A stretch of 64,000 bases of DNA from Chaetoceros tenuissimus (lineage: Eukaryota; Bacillariophyta; Thalassiosirophyceae; Chaetocerotales; Chaetocerotaceae). Positions 22,101 through 31,546 of the stretch are shown one piece after another (position 1 is the stretch's first letter; every line of letters starts with the position of its first letter). The stretch lies in NCBI GenBank assembly GCA_021927905.1, contig BLLK01000027.1:248001-312000 (forward strand), in the 5' to 3' direction. The position numbers were made by a program, and so were the translations under genes. The notes beneath the pieces are model-generated. The model saw nothing but the letters and a program-made list of their open reading frames with translations, had not been told where the DNA came from and did no database searches.

Positions 22101-22191
22101 TAGAAGTATTTGCTGACGAAGAGCTGTTAGGCTCTCGTTTGCATTTTCTGCAACCATATTAGGAAGTTAGATAGAGGAAGAAATTTTTATG
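19128..22191 (-). repeat. Inverted duplication, right arm
   Basis: Reverse-complement counterpart of 12857-15887. Identity extends about 57 bp past the stop codon (to TTTGTCA) and about 34 bp before the start codon. Three short indels relative to the left arm add 10 residues to the encoded protein. Confidence 0.9.
19185..22157 (-). CDS. Membrane PhyH-type dioxygenase with Tudor/Agenet-like tail, copy 2
   Basis: 990 aa, intronless and intact. Same layout as copy 1: N-terminal membrane segment, PhyH-like domain, two more membrane segments, three Tudor/Agenet-like units. The iron-ligand motif is retained with a change of the middle residue (WHHDI for WHYDI), as are the distal His (SFHRG) and the Arg (GPHRVLF). 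It carries an 8-residue insertion near residue 57 and about 77 substitutions against copy 1. Substitutions cluster: eight fall in a 17-residue stretch just before VSGDGVWEQGD, while about 165 residues after the last membrane segment differ at only two positions. Both copies look functional, suggesting either recent duplication or continuing gene conversion. Confidence 0.85.
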   Translation of the reverse strand: MVAENANESLTALRQQILLYDGLDSKSEAVKFALKTIDDVQKERVHMADKDVPRQPEREKTNGISEITIDNGKLEEVKVRKTNKDKVEKKNFGVLSFVFAFLRFLIAELPLVVLMSFAVAAHVGEYVYRVYLDPQIDLMEYTDHNKTVDRTYYQMNCDASDISTLDPQDLYIQSHFTTKDSVDHMLTHGMSVYKNILKKDTASKLREWILERNKSLNKGDEIDVIANENRWSFYIGANEDPIVTEAIKEVANHKIFLPAVEKIVGTNPAIIEMTAITSAYGAEDQFWHHDIVAEGSPAKYGRSFIPSYSLFMNLQDTTAAMGATEVCPGTYRCTNSDSDRTCREDGFQVSGDGVWEQGDAVFMNQQSFHRGAAHTDPNGPHRVLFIITFAPRPMDIKYETRLVGQGGSYSLKWDMWGHTLNDFRSSESRMVQPWTTLRSLGVYKPKEYQWGWDWITQQSMRLANGDIGYADESQFQAMVDNIRGFLPNIFNVEISRGMGYKEYFQSMTERFKDVLTKIALWASGVYVVISLFLSLLLHVVLSRNKHFGSPIKGAMRSIWRVAMLDAVVVCIGYLLICRTDNSDWAKAIRSKTLYSSAFLSVPQIIEEKPFAVLSRKDMLISDRLDFKNLGSLSDMLDFHGGNVMFRSIISGGSKIVQNLTPEEVEMLVEDVVDGLRREGTRLLLQNHNADWVELSVEDAKAYTKQYLFLETNNAVKAIHRESRYLESSFKYGLKYKGAMAQRYGPALVKNLTKSILDNAGVPYFDPYPLSGNSLNNPKSSSSAMKKEMPKPFGKPRFTLLYPHRSISLQRTTSSIPKKIQVGKGGMLKVGDIVEAKYQGAFNEFYKGQIVSVQEGSIVDVLYSDGEIDKGLDQSHVKAFVPYYEGESVEVKRSTDGAFLPAVVTGIISETAIYVRMNDNNKRRRVDHSNVRRVKQFKVGDPVFAPFNNSGEFFPAKIVKENADGTVNLLFDDGDKENNVEKRVLEAIEYI

Positions 22192-22481
22192 TTCGCATGA
22201 GATATCTTCGAAAGCTCTGCTACAATCGCACTTTTTTTGCAAGCCTTCTCTTTTCCGTTCAACTCGCAAGATTGAATTGTCAAGACGTCTAAATGACACA
22301 AATTTGGTTTTCAAAATGTAACCAAACAGGTTTTGAGACTCTTTACGGCTTCTTCGCTGCCATTCATTCTTTCCATCTGGAAACTCGGAACATCATCTTT
22401 TGTTTCTTTCAATTATTGTATTACTTAGTTCTGTCTATTGTCTTCTAGGTTTCATTCAACTAGGTCACTTTCATTTCAAAT
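22158..22481. promoter_or_regulatory. Divergent promoter region, PhyH-Tudor copy 2 / RRP15
   Basis: 324 bp between divergent start codons; the first 34 bp are duplication arm. AT- and pyrimidine-rich, no distinct motif recognised. Confidence 0.4.
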
Positions 22482-23697
22482 ATGGCAAAACATCACGTGA
22501 AAGGAAAGAAAAAGAAGTCTGGAAAGAAAGATTCTGAGGCAAAAAAACAAGAAGAGTTGCTCAAGAATTTGGATAGATTTGCTGGATCGAGTGAGGAGGA
22601 GGATAATGACCAAGATGAAGTGGAAAATGAGTATGACGATAGTTCAGAAGATGAGATAAACGAGAATATTCCTCAGAAGCATGTAGCTGGTGGAGATGAA
22701 GCAGATGAGTCATCGGTTGATGAAGATGAGGAGACCGTATCTTCATCAGATGATGATGAATATGGTCCTGTAACAACGAAGGCAGTAAGCAAGAAGAAAA
22801 AGGCACCAGTTGACTCCGATGAAGAAGAGTCAGATAAAGATGATTCTGATGATGAGAACATGTTTCCTGAAGCATCTCAGAACGGTATGGCTGGAGCTAT
22901 GTCTAAAATTCTAGGTGTACCTATGCCAAAAGCAAAAGATACAAAGGCTGTTGTTCTTTCCAAGACAATTACACCATTGCAAAAGCAGCAAAAGAAAGAG
23001 AAAGAAGAGTATGATGCACTCAGACTGAAAAGAAAACAGCGAAGAGAAATAGCTCTCACTGCTTTACATGTACCACTTTCAGCAGCAACTTCTAGACCTA
23101 TTGTAGGAAAGGACAAGTCATCAGATATGATCGCAAAAGCTATGGCGCAAGAAATCGAAGTAGAGAGTATGCACAGAAGAGTAGCAACAAGAGGTGTAGT
23201 TGCACTCTTCAACACTATTTCTCAACATCAACAACAAAGAGCTCAGGAACAGGTAAGTCTTTTTTTACTGTAGTATTATGCTTTTATTTTGTTTTCATCG
23301 TCATTTCTAATTTTTCCAAAATGGATAGGCTGATGCTGGAATCAATACAAAGAAAAGCAGTGAGATTAAAACAATGTCCAAACATGGTTTCTTGGACATG
23401 CTAAAGAAAACAGGATCCTCAAAAATAGAATCTTCAAAAGATGGTTCAACTTCAGCTCAAAAGGTGGATAGTGTAAGTGACAAGAAAGCTTCAAAGGGAG
23501 GATGGAACGCACTGAAGGATGACTTCTTGATGAATAAAAAGATAACAGATTGGGACAAAGCTCTTTCAGATGATGACGATGATAGTGAAGATGAAGACGA
23601 TATCCGCGGAATGAAAAGAGCAGCCGACGTCGATGATATGATGGATGATGATTCAAGTGAAGACGAGAAACCAAAAAGAAGAAAACTAAAAGCTTAA
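22482..23697 (+). CDS. RRP15: Ribosomal RNA-processing protein 15
   Basis: Two exons, 22482-23252 and 23329-23697, joined in phase 0 across a 76-bp GTAAGT...AG intron; 379 aa. Nucleolar factor needed for 60S pre-ribosome maturation. A Lys-rich start and a long Asp/Glu/Ser tract (about 30-125) precede the Rrp15 core: AGAMSKILGVPMPK, LSKTITPLQKQQKKEKEE, LRLKRKQRRE, and the diagnostic HRRVATRGVVALFNTISQHQ (human counterpart IATRGVVQLFNAV). Exon 2 adds a conserved WNALKDDFLM/ITDWDKAL segment and a second acidic-basic tail ending KPKRRKLKA. Assignment is strong because the RATRGVV block and its position fit the family. Confidence 0.9.
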
Positions 23698-23765
23698 ACA
23701 ATTCTTTTTAGATATTTTTCAATTTCTGTCGGCCTACTTTTTTATTTTTCATATTTTAATAATAT

Positions 23766-24887
23766 TTATTCCTCCATATGTTCATCGTCATCTTCGACAG
23801 GGAGTGCCTTTACGATCTGATCAACTATCCTATTCATAGAAGTAGAAGCAGCACTCTTTGGAAAATGTTGTACAAAGCATTTCCCTTCGTCACATGATTT
23901 CAGGAGATTTGTGTCAAGTGGAATGGAACCGAGATATGGCACTTGGAACTTTGCAGCCATACCAGCTGGTCCATTTCCAGATGGTGGGAAAACATTAGCG
24001 GTGGCAAACATATCCAAAAGCTCTGGGCATTTCTCTTTAATTGTTTCGAGGACAACATCTGTTTTGTCAGTCTCTTGTCCATTTTCGTCTCTAGAAAGAA
24101 ATGTCAACTTATTCACAGGTGTTTGAAATCTACTCATATTTTCTACAACCCCCAAAACATTTAGCTTTGTTTTTACACAAAAGTTTAGTTCTTTTCTCAC
24201 ATCCATCATTGCGACTTCTTCTGGAGTGGTAACCATGACAGCACCTCCTAGCTTCGCGCCTGTTTCTCCATCTCGAGATGCCAGTGCACCCTGTAAGTAT
24301 TGTACAGTTGAAATATGCTCATCTGACGTTCCAGGAGGTGTATCTATGAGTAAATAATCCAATCCTTCCTCATCCCAACACGTTTCAGTCAAAAACTGTT
24401 TAATAAGTCCATTTTTTCTTGGGCCACGCCAAACAACTGCAGCATCGTCATCACCAAGAAGAAATGAAATAGACATGACTGATAAATTTGGATTCGCATA
24501 TACTGGCATCCAACCGGAACCAGACTTGTGAACTGTGCGGCCAGAACAACCCAACATTCTAGCTACACTTGGACCGCAAATGTCTACGTCTAGAACACCA
24601 ACTCCGTAGCCTCTTGCAGCAAGTGTATGTGCTAATTGACAACAGACTGTGCTTTTTCCAACACCTCCTTTGCCACTCAACACCAAAATTACATTCTGAA
24701 TATTTGATAATGCATTTCTTATATTTTCATGCTCAAGGTCTTTCATTTGTTGCGCTTCAGGCGATGAAAATTGCCCAGATGCACAAGCTTTTTGATTGGG
24801 ACAACCTTCGCAAGCAGATGATTTTCCAGCATCTGCTGATGATGGCCCTACACATTTTTCGTTTGCATTGGCAGGTATTTCCGACAT
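23766..24887 (-). CDS. NBP35: Cytosolic Fe-S cluster assembly ATPase NBP35
   Basis: 373 aa, intronless. Scaffold P-loop ATPase of the cytosolic iron-sulfur assembly pathway. The N-terminal four-cysteine cluster motif is present (C12, then CEGCPNQKAC at about 26-35). The deviant Walker A GKGGVGKS, switch-like DVDICGPS and LIDTPPGTSDEH follow. The C-terminal part departs from fungal/animal NBP35: where those have a CPxC pair after VENMSGF, this protein reads VENMSRFQTPVNK and carries a longer insertion with KCPELLDMFATANVFPPSG, a layout I associate with plant NBP35. It converges on RRP15 with a 68-bp gap. Identity is very secure; the cluster chemistry at the dimer interface may differ. Confidence 0.95.
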   Translation of the reverse strand: MSEIPANANEKCVGPSSADAGKSSACEGCPNQKACASGQFSSPEAQQMKDLEHENIRNALSNIQNVILVLSGKGGVGKSTVCCQLAHTLAARGYGVGVLDVDICGPSVARMLGCSGRTVHKSGSGWMPVYANPNLSVMSISFLLGDDDAAVVWRGPRKNGLIKQFLTETCWDEEGLDYLLIDTPPGTSDEHISTVQYLQGALASRDGETGAKLGGAVMVTTPEEVAMMDVRKELNFCVKTKLNVLGVVENMSRFQTPVNKLTFLSRDENGQETDKTDVVLETIKEKCPELLDMFATANVFPPSGNGPAGMAAKFQVPYLGSIPLDTNLLKSCDEGKCFVQHFPKSAASTSMNRIVDQIVKALPVEDDDEHMEE

Positions 24888-25238
24888 ATTTCTTTACAAA
24901 TTCACAGATAAGTTGATTAATTCAGAATTGAAATTGTTAAAATGTGCATATCCGATTTTTCTCTCATTTTTCATTGAGATTTTGATGGTGCTTCTTTTGG
25001 TGGTTGACAGGTGCAGTACTAGCAGTACGTACAGAGGTTGCATCGGGAGCTAGGTAAATAGCTACTTACGTCGCAAGTAGCTGCTCTGATCTTTTTCTTT
25101 TCTTTGAATTTTGAACAATTCTTAATTCGAAGGAATAAACTACACAGGGTCAGTTATAATGGTATTGTACGTTATTAGCTTTTCAGTTATTGTTTTACTT
25201 TGTAAACATGGGCTTGGCACAAAAAACATGCCTTCTAT
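24888..25238. other. Intergenic spacer upstream of NBP35
   Basis: 351 bp separating the NBP35 start from the 3' end of the Rieske gene on the same strand; presumed NBP35 promoter. One TACGTA palindrome at 25026. Nothing else recognised. Confidence 0.4.
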
Positions 25239-26990
25239 CTATGATGTTTCATCTTCACCTTCCTCCAATTGTGAAGATATCTTGATCTCAAGATTTTTAC
25301 CTCGACTGCGCAGAGTGAATGTTGTGAGATTATTCTCGCTCTTCACTGTGCCCATAACTTTACCTAGAACTGGTGGATAAGGACACCACTCTCCTCGCAC
25401 TTCACCTGTATCAAGACTAAATGCCGTTTTGTGAAGTGGACAAACGATGCAATCTTCAAAACCATCATCTACACTTTGTTTCGTATCGTCTTCTGTACTC
25501 AAACCAGTCGACTTTAAGCCTGGTCCAGAAACCTTTGAACATGCCCTTCGCTCTACCATGCCTGTCTCTAGTGGTGTGCCAAGGTGAGGACATCTATTTG
25601 ACACACAGTAAACTTTTGTACCATCTTTAGAACCAATCACAAGTAGTTCTAATCCACCCGCCACGACGGGATATACTTCTCCTGGACTTATTCTTGTTTT
25701 AGGGCAAACTTCGATCCATTCATCTTTGTCTTGAATCTTAGCGGTTGATCGAATTGCTTGCCAAGCGTTTCCAATTGCATTTGATCCTGCTACAAATGCG
25801 CCATCAATAAATACTCCCACACGACCCTTTTGAATCTCAATGATTTCTTCGACATCATCCTCTCCTGATTGACTCTGAGTACCTTTAGCTCGTGCTTCGC
25901 GGATTTTCTTTGCTTTGGCTGTCTCTATTGCTTGTCTTTCTCTCTTTTTCTTTTCATCTTCAAGGATCATATTCTTTCGCCTAATTTCCAAATCTCTTCG
26001 TATTTTATTTAGCCTCTGCTCTTCTTGTTTTGGAGTTAAAAATAGAACGTTGCTATCATCATTTTTGTTCATACGGACATCACTAAGCTTTTCTCTTACA
26101 AAAGAGAGGCTATCATCAAGTGACTGAAGTGCTTGATCAATTCCTAATGTTCCCTCTGCCGGTGAGCTCGGCAATAGCTCTTCAGGTATGTCATCACTAC
26201 TCCCAGCTATGTAATTTTCTAGGGCACGCTGTTTTTCCAATTCTTTCGATAGTGCTACTTCACTTTTGAATGGATCACTAAATGATTTTTGTCCAAAAGG
26301 ACTTCTACTTCTTGGTTCAGAATCGCTTTTATCTTGTCCCTGAACTTGATCGTCACTTTCTCCTCTATTTTTTGGCTTTATTTTGAAAGTGGTGGAGACA
26401 AAACCTCGTACAACGCCTGAATTACCTATTTGTTCACCATTGGATGAATCTTCGCCTGATTTCTCTTTTTTCTCCTTGCGTTTCCTACCAAACCAATTTC
26501 TCTTCTTTGTCTCCTTTTCTTCGTCTACAGTAGCCTCATTTTCATCGCCGTTCTCATCTGAATTGTTATCTTCTCGACGGATAGAAGATATGACACGAGA
26601 ACCAACTCTACCAACCTTATTGAAAATATTATTATCAACTTCTTCAGCTTTTTCATCATCAATAATGTCATCGTCTGGATTGTTTGTAACATGAAGCTTT
26701 GAAGATTGAGAAAAGCTTCTGGAGCTGGGTTCTTGCGAATTCCTATTAGAATATCTAGATCTAGCAATATGTTGAAACACAAGGTTGGGACATAAACTAT
26801 CGACTTTTTGTATGCGGTATGTCCTCGATGGTAGCACAACAGAACTGCATTTGTCAAAGGAACAAATAAATAGCAAACATAGCAACTTGATCTCTCTTCG
26901 ATTTGGGGTGAAAGATGTTTGTTCTTTGTGGGGATGAAAGGATGAATGATGAGGAGAGTCTAGTAGTGGAAAGTGAACCTTTGATCCCAT
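25239..26990 (-). CDS. Rieske [2Fe-2S] domain protein with long disordered N-terminus
   Basis: 583 aa from the first ATG (the open frame runs on 4 codons further, to a TTG). A hydrophobic segment near residues 36-50 (LLCLLFICSF) could be an organelle-targeting signal but is preceded by a long polar leader. Residues about 90-360 are charged and low complexity (Lys/Glu/Ser), then a coiled-coil-like stretch. The Rieske domain occupies about 415-570: CPHLG (Cys-x-His) and CPLHKTAF (Cys-x2-His). The two halves are 47 residues apart, much longer than the usual 15-17, because of an acidic insertion. There is no catalytic oxygenase domain, so an electron-carrier or NirD-like role is more likely than a full Rieske oxygenase. 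Confidence 0.8.
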   Translation of the reverse strand: MGSKVHFPLLDSPHHSSFHPHKEQTSFTPNRREIKLLCLLFICSFDKCSSVVLPSRTYRIQKVDSLCPNLVFQHIARSRYSNRNSQEPSSRSFSQSSKLHVTNNPDDDIIDDEKAEEVDNNIFNKVGRVGSRVISSIRREDNNSDENGDENEATVDEEKETKKRNWFGRKRKEKKEKSGEDSSNGEQIGNSGVVRGFVSTTFKIKPKNRGESDDQVQGQDKSDSEPRSRSPFGQKSFSDPFKSEVALSKELEKQRALENYIAGSSDDIPEELLPSSPAEGTLGIDQALQSLDDSLSFVREKLSDVRMNKNDDSNVLFLTPKQEEQRLNKIRRDLEIRRKNMILEDEKKKRERQAIETAKAKKIREARAKGTQSQSGEDDVEEIIEIQKGRVGVFIDGAFVAGSNAIGNAWQAIRSTAKIQDKDEWIEVCPKTRISPGEVYPVVAGGLELLVIGSKDGTKVYCVSNRCPHLGTPLETGMVERRACSKVSGPGLKSTGLSTEDDTKQSVDDGFEDCIVCPLHKTAFSLDTGEVRGEWCPYPPVLGKVMGTVKSENNLTTFTLRSRGKNLEIKISSQLEEGEDETS

Positions 26991-27406
26991 CAGCCCTTGC
27001 AAGTATTTATGTAAGACGTTCGAGTTGCTATGATTATGTAAAGCGAGATAATTGAAAACTCGAGGTACTACTTAATCGTTTGTTTATTTCATCACAACAT
27101 GTAGTGCATTTTAGAAAGAAGATTTCATCTAATACGTGGGGAATGGTGAATGATAGACGCCTCTGTTTCGAATGTACGTACGTACGTACGTTCCGACGGT
27201 TTAACGACGTAGAAATCCATCAAGAGAATGGGTATGAACATGAAATAAATTCAAATTTTTCAGCAGAAGGAAGGTATAATACTCATTAAGGACCATTATA
27301 TATTAATACCGCAAAGATTCCCCAATTAACTGATAAACTTGGTTTTGTTCACGCTTGTTCAAGGTAATTCTCTTGAAATGTTTGTGATTTGCTATTTATT
27401 GCGTAT
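26991..27406. other. Intergenic spacer with GTAC microsatellite
   Basis: 416 bp between the Rieske start and the 3' end of the methylthioribose-kinase gene. Holds the (GTAC)n tract annotated separately; otherwise AT-rich with no recognised element. Confidence 0.4.
27174..27191. repeat. (GTAC)n self-complementary microsatellite
   Basis: An uninterrupted alternating GTAC tract of 18 bp, perfectly self-complementary. It lies about 180 bp upstream of the Rieske-protein start codon. It contains three overlapping TACGTA hexamers. Confidence 0.9.
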
Positions 27407-28746
27407 CTATTTTGCACATTCCTTTTCAATACTTTCGATGAGAAGTTTCATTCCATTCTGATGACGATTCACTATACACTTCTCAACAATTTGAAGAGCC
27501 GCCTTTCTTGAGTTAGATTTGACTTCAGTGTCTTCGAATTGAAGCCACTTCCTTCCTCCTGCAAATTCCAAAGCAGTTCTACAAACTTCAGCAACCGTGT
27601 ATCCAACAGTTTCAGCTTCAATTTTAGCAATGATATCTTCTGAAATCCCTGCATTCTTCAATTCATTTGAATATGATTCCCATATTGCAGCAATTCCTTT
27701 GATAATTGAATCCACTGCTTTCGAGTTATTTGAAAATGCTTGATGAACTGCTCCTAAAACGTATCCCGACAAAAGACTTCCAACTTTCGAAAGAAATAAA
27801 GCATCAATTCAGAATTCACAAACCTCCAGAAAAATTCTGAAATAATCAATATATTTATAAACTGAACCATTGTTCACTTACCATCAAGGCCTGGAGGTCC
27901 ATACACGGTGAATTCTGGATCAATGACCTTTACATCATCTCCACTAATCATGATTGAGCCCGGATGAAGGTCCCCATGATTGAGAGCCAAGTTATCAGTA
28001 TTTCCATCATACATTGATTTCAATTCATTAACCTCTTTCATAAACTTTTCATCCACATTCAACCCTGCTCGTTGCTCTTCAGTGGATTCTTTGTAGCATT
28101 TTGTAAACACATATTCCAGTTGAATGTCTCGCATTGCTCGGTTCTCAAAATTCTTTTTCAAATACTCTAATCTTTCCTTTGAGACTTTGCTACTATGTGT
28201 TGCAGCATGAGTCTTTCCCATAAACTCTCCGAGACCTTTTGCAACTTCATTACTAACAATATCTTTTCCAACCAACTCGTGATCGAGCAACGTATGGGTC
28301 TCCAAGAAATCCATCACAAATACCATTCTTTCAGCTGTGTTCAAGTTGGCATTAGATATGTGACTATAAGGATGTTACATAGTTCAAAACACAAGAATTT
28401 ACTTACTGTCGAATTTGTAAATATTTGGTAGATATTTTGCACAAAGTTCTGGTCCAAGAATCCCTTTCCATTCTTCAAACACAGCAATCTCTTGCTTCAT
28501 ACGAGCTGATGTCAAAGGTAGGCCATCTGGTCCAAAGATAGCAACAAATTCCGGTGCCTGCTTTACAAAAATTTTCTTGTTTGTTCCCTCCTCTGTTGCA
28601 CAGAACGCATAGTTTACGTTTCCACCTAGAATAGCATTGGCAGTCATTTTTGCATTTGGAGGGAATACTCCAATTTCCTCAGCATGTTCATTCAAGTACT
28701 GTGGTACTGTTTCTGCGGTAAGGATCTTATCTGATGCTTCTGGCAT
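27407..28746 (-). CDS. mtnK: S-methyl-5-thioribose kinase
   Basis: Three exons, 28407-28746, 27882-28334 and 27407-27783, with introns of 72 and 98 bp; 389 aa. Phosphorylates methylthioribose in the methionine salvage pathway. Exon joins give KFD-T-ERMVFVMDFLETHTLL and GPPGLD-VGSLLSGYVLG, both continuous family motifs. Visible signatures: GGNVNYAFCA (nucleotide loop), FVKQAPEFV (ATP Lys), NLALNHGDLHPGSIMI (catalytic Asp), KVIDPEFTVYGPPGLD (metal-binding DPE and the family-specific GPxGxD). Length is normal. The N-terminus shows no targeting peptide, so it should be cytosolic. The assignment depends on the aminoglycoside-kinase-like fold plus the DPEF/GPxG motifs, which distinguish this family from choline kinases. 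Confidence 0.93.
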
Positions 28747-29222
28747 TTTCTATGTAATATATGTGTGTTTGATTTATTATTGATATCAATAAGTTTCACT
28801 GGAATGCGAATGCGGGTGACTTCATCAACTCTTACATACTCGTTAACTCGAGTTCAGCAGAGGGGAAAAGCAGAAAAGTATCTTTCGCAATCCTGTTTAT
28901 ATCCATAACCTATTAGAAGAAGACGAGTTCTTCCAACGCATCAAATTCGTCAAATTTCACATGAATCTTGCAAGATTGTCTCCAAAAAAGAGTTCTGAGC
29001 CCTTCATATCTTTGGAACCAATCAAAATACAGCTGTGAACGACTTGCTTCGATGGAATTGACAGCACGAATGAATCAAGTGCCAACTAGTAACCAGAGAA
29101 CTCCACTCTTCAAGAAAGAAAGAAGCTTTTCTGTGGTGGAAAACCAAGAGAAAGTGATATTGATATCTGAATAGAGTTCTTCTACACAATACATCACTAC
29201 TTCACCCCATAAGTTATACAAC
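28747..29222. promoter_or_regulatory. Divergent promoter region, mtnK / silicalemma-type protein
   Basis: 476 bp between divergent start codons. AT-rich; several short Met-initiated frames are too short to support. No recognisable motif. Confidence 0.4.
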
Positions 29223-31262
29223 ATGAAGTTCAACAAGAGCAGCGCAACAATAGGACTCATATTGAGTCAAAGCATATCATGTGTGAGGGCAGTACATGAT
29301 GGGAAACCTGGCTCATCTCCTCCTAAGCCATTAAAAATCACCGAATGGGAAGGTAGGTCTATTCAAGCAAGCCAAGTTCGCGCATGGGCTGCATGTGCAT
29401 GCATACACTTGCAATTATAACTTCATCAATCTCCTTATGCCTCGTATTCATGACACAAAACCAAATCACTAACCTTTCTTTCGCAGATGTTCAAGAACGG
29501 AATGGCAATAATGATGTAGATTGCTTTGATTTGGATGTCAAGTGTACATTTCTTGACGAAGAATCTGAGAAAGTATCCTGTGCAAAGTTTGATTCTAAAA
29601 TACACGGATGTGATCTGCTCACCACTTCTTTTACAATTGGTATTACGAACATTGCATCTGATACAATTAGATTCAACACTGGTAATGCCAATGGCTTAGC
29701 TGAAGATTCCCCAATTGAAGACTCTTCTTGTTTTAGCGACCTGGTAGATTCTGCAATAGCGACGGGTGACACAGCCACATATCAGTGTGGAATAGATATA
29801 AACTTTTGTACCTTTGAAGGTAAATATGGAATATTCAATCTAACTGGGGCAAAAGCTGACTCGGATAGTCCAGACACATTCAAGTGTAATTTAGAAAGTA
29901 AAGCTTTTGATTTTCAGTCAACAAGCCCAACCCCAGCTCCAACGCTATCCCCAACTACCAGTCCAACACCTCAAGTTACTGCAGATCCAAATGCACAACC
30001 TTCCACTGCCAAACCTACGCCACAAGCCACAAAAGAACCAACTTCTGATCAGGATCCAACTTCTCCTCCACCAACAAAGTCTACGAAAACATCCAAGAGC
30101 CAAAAAGCCAAATCAAGTAAATCTTCCAAGGGCAAATATTACAAATATTCCTGTAAAGGAGATAGAAGATTGTCTTCTCGTCGATCATCTCCTTCTACGA
30201 GTCAGAAAGCTCTTCCAAGTTACTCATCAAGGAGAACAAAAAGTAAGAGTACAAAGAGTGGGAAATCAGGTGTATGGTTTCAAAACCCAGATCCTAAGAG
30301 TTGTGACGAGTGCGCTGCCATCATGGAAAATGATGGAGATCAAACCATTGGAGGTTCTGAAAAACTCAAAGTATACTATGGTTTGAAAATTGGCGTGAAG
30401 AGTAACTCAACCATGACCGACAAAGAGATGGAATCTGCTTTGAAGGAAGTTTTGAATGGATATTACCAAGCTGAATTTGGGGGCTGCAATCCTTCCTCTA
30501 CCACAGACCCAGATAGAAAGTTGCAAGTGGAAGGCGGTGAAATCTCAACCATTAGCCTCGAAAATGCTGATTTCAACTGGTTGGATTTGAGTGTGAGAGG
30601 TACAAAAAGTAAGTTCTGTTTCTTTTTCATGAAAAACGTTTCATTTATATTAAAGTCTAACATTCTTTCTTCAATATTATTTAGCATTCTGTTCCAGCAA
30701 AGACGAAAACTGCATGGGAGGAGAAGGTAGAATCGGGATGGCATACGAGACTGATGGTGATAACAGAAATCTTGACATTAGTGCCATCACCATTTATACT
30801 CTTCAGATTCTACAGGAAAACAATGAAACACTTGCAGCGTACATTCCAGATTTAGAGGAATTATACTTTGTCTCTAGTGCTACTTCTAGAAATGCCATCA
30901 TTCCTCAAATCACAGTTCAATCTGGATGGGTTCTTTTCCCTTTGATTGCTGGAATAATGCTTACAATTTATGGCGCATTCGTGATTCTTCGTGAAAAATT
31001 CTCGCCAAGGTACCAGAATGTCGAAGAAGATAGCAGTGTCAACTGTGGGTTATTTGCACCAAATGATAAGTTGCGTTCTGATGATGACTTTGATTTACCA
31101 CCATCCACAAATATAAATTGGGATAAGGTTGAAATAATAGTTGATGATGGGATTCTAGAAGTACATGATGAATTCAATCGGAACTCACTTGCTAGTAAGG
31201 CGGGCGATCGCTTTCAAATCAGAACAAGTATAACATCTGGATCTTACGATCCAGTTTCGTAA
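29223..31262 (+). CDS. Silicalemma-associated-type membrane protein
   Basis: Three exons, 29223-29352, 29487-30608 and 30685-31262 (introns 134 and 76 bp), 609 aa. In order: signal peptide (1-24), a Cys-containing lumenal domain (about 44-187), a Pro/Thr/Ser linker (188-240) and a Lys/Ser segment with lysines every second or third residue from K241 to K260 (pattern KxxKxxKxxKxK), then a second Lys/Ser/Arg stretch, a conserved-looking domain (about 320-490), one transmembrane helix (about 496-518, WVLFPLIAGIMLTIYGAFVIL) and a 90-residue acidic cytoplasmic tail. This is the layout of the diatom silicalemma-associated proteins; the KxxK spacing also resembles silaffin pentalysine clusters. The Lys/Ser spacing and topology are seen; silica function is inference. 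Confidence 0.7.
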
Positions 31263-31546
31263 ACAGATTATTGCGTCAGAAGGGGATTTTGGTGTATGCA
31301 GCTGTGGCTGTAAAAAACGCAATGATTCAAAGAAGAGGTGTATAAGCACTTTTCAGGGTGTTTGATAGTAGATAAATGTTTATTTAAAAAGAATTACGTA
31401 TTTTCTAAACGCTCGCCAATTGCGTATGTTTCTTTGTAACTCTTCAGTTTGAATAATGTTTCTTTCAAAATTTGAAATCTGAGGATATCAGCAATATGGT
31501 TCATGGTACTAGAGATAATAACACAGGCAGATACACAGTTCCTTGC
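31263..31546. other. Convergent intergenic spacer
   Basis: 284 bp, AT-rich, between converging genes. Nothing seen. Confidence 0.5.

Noticed and set aside
27174-27191. GTAC tract as a CRISPR-like or regulatory array
   Set aside because: It is a simple 4-bp microsatellite; there are no spacers.
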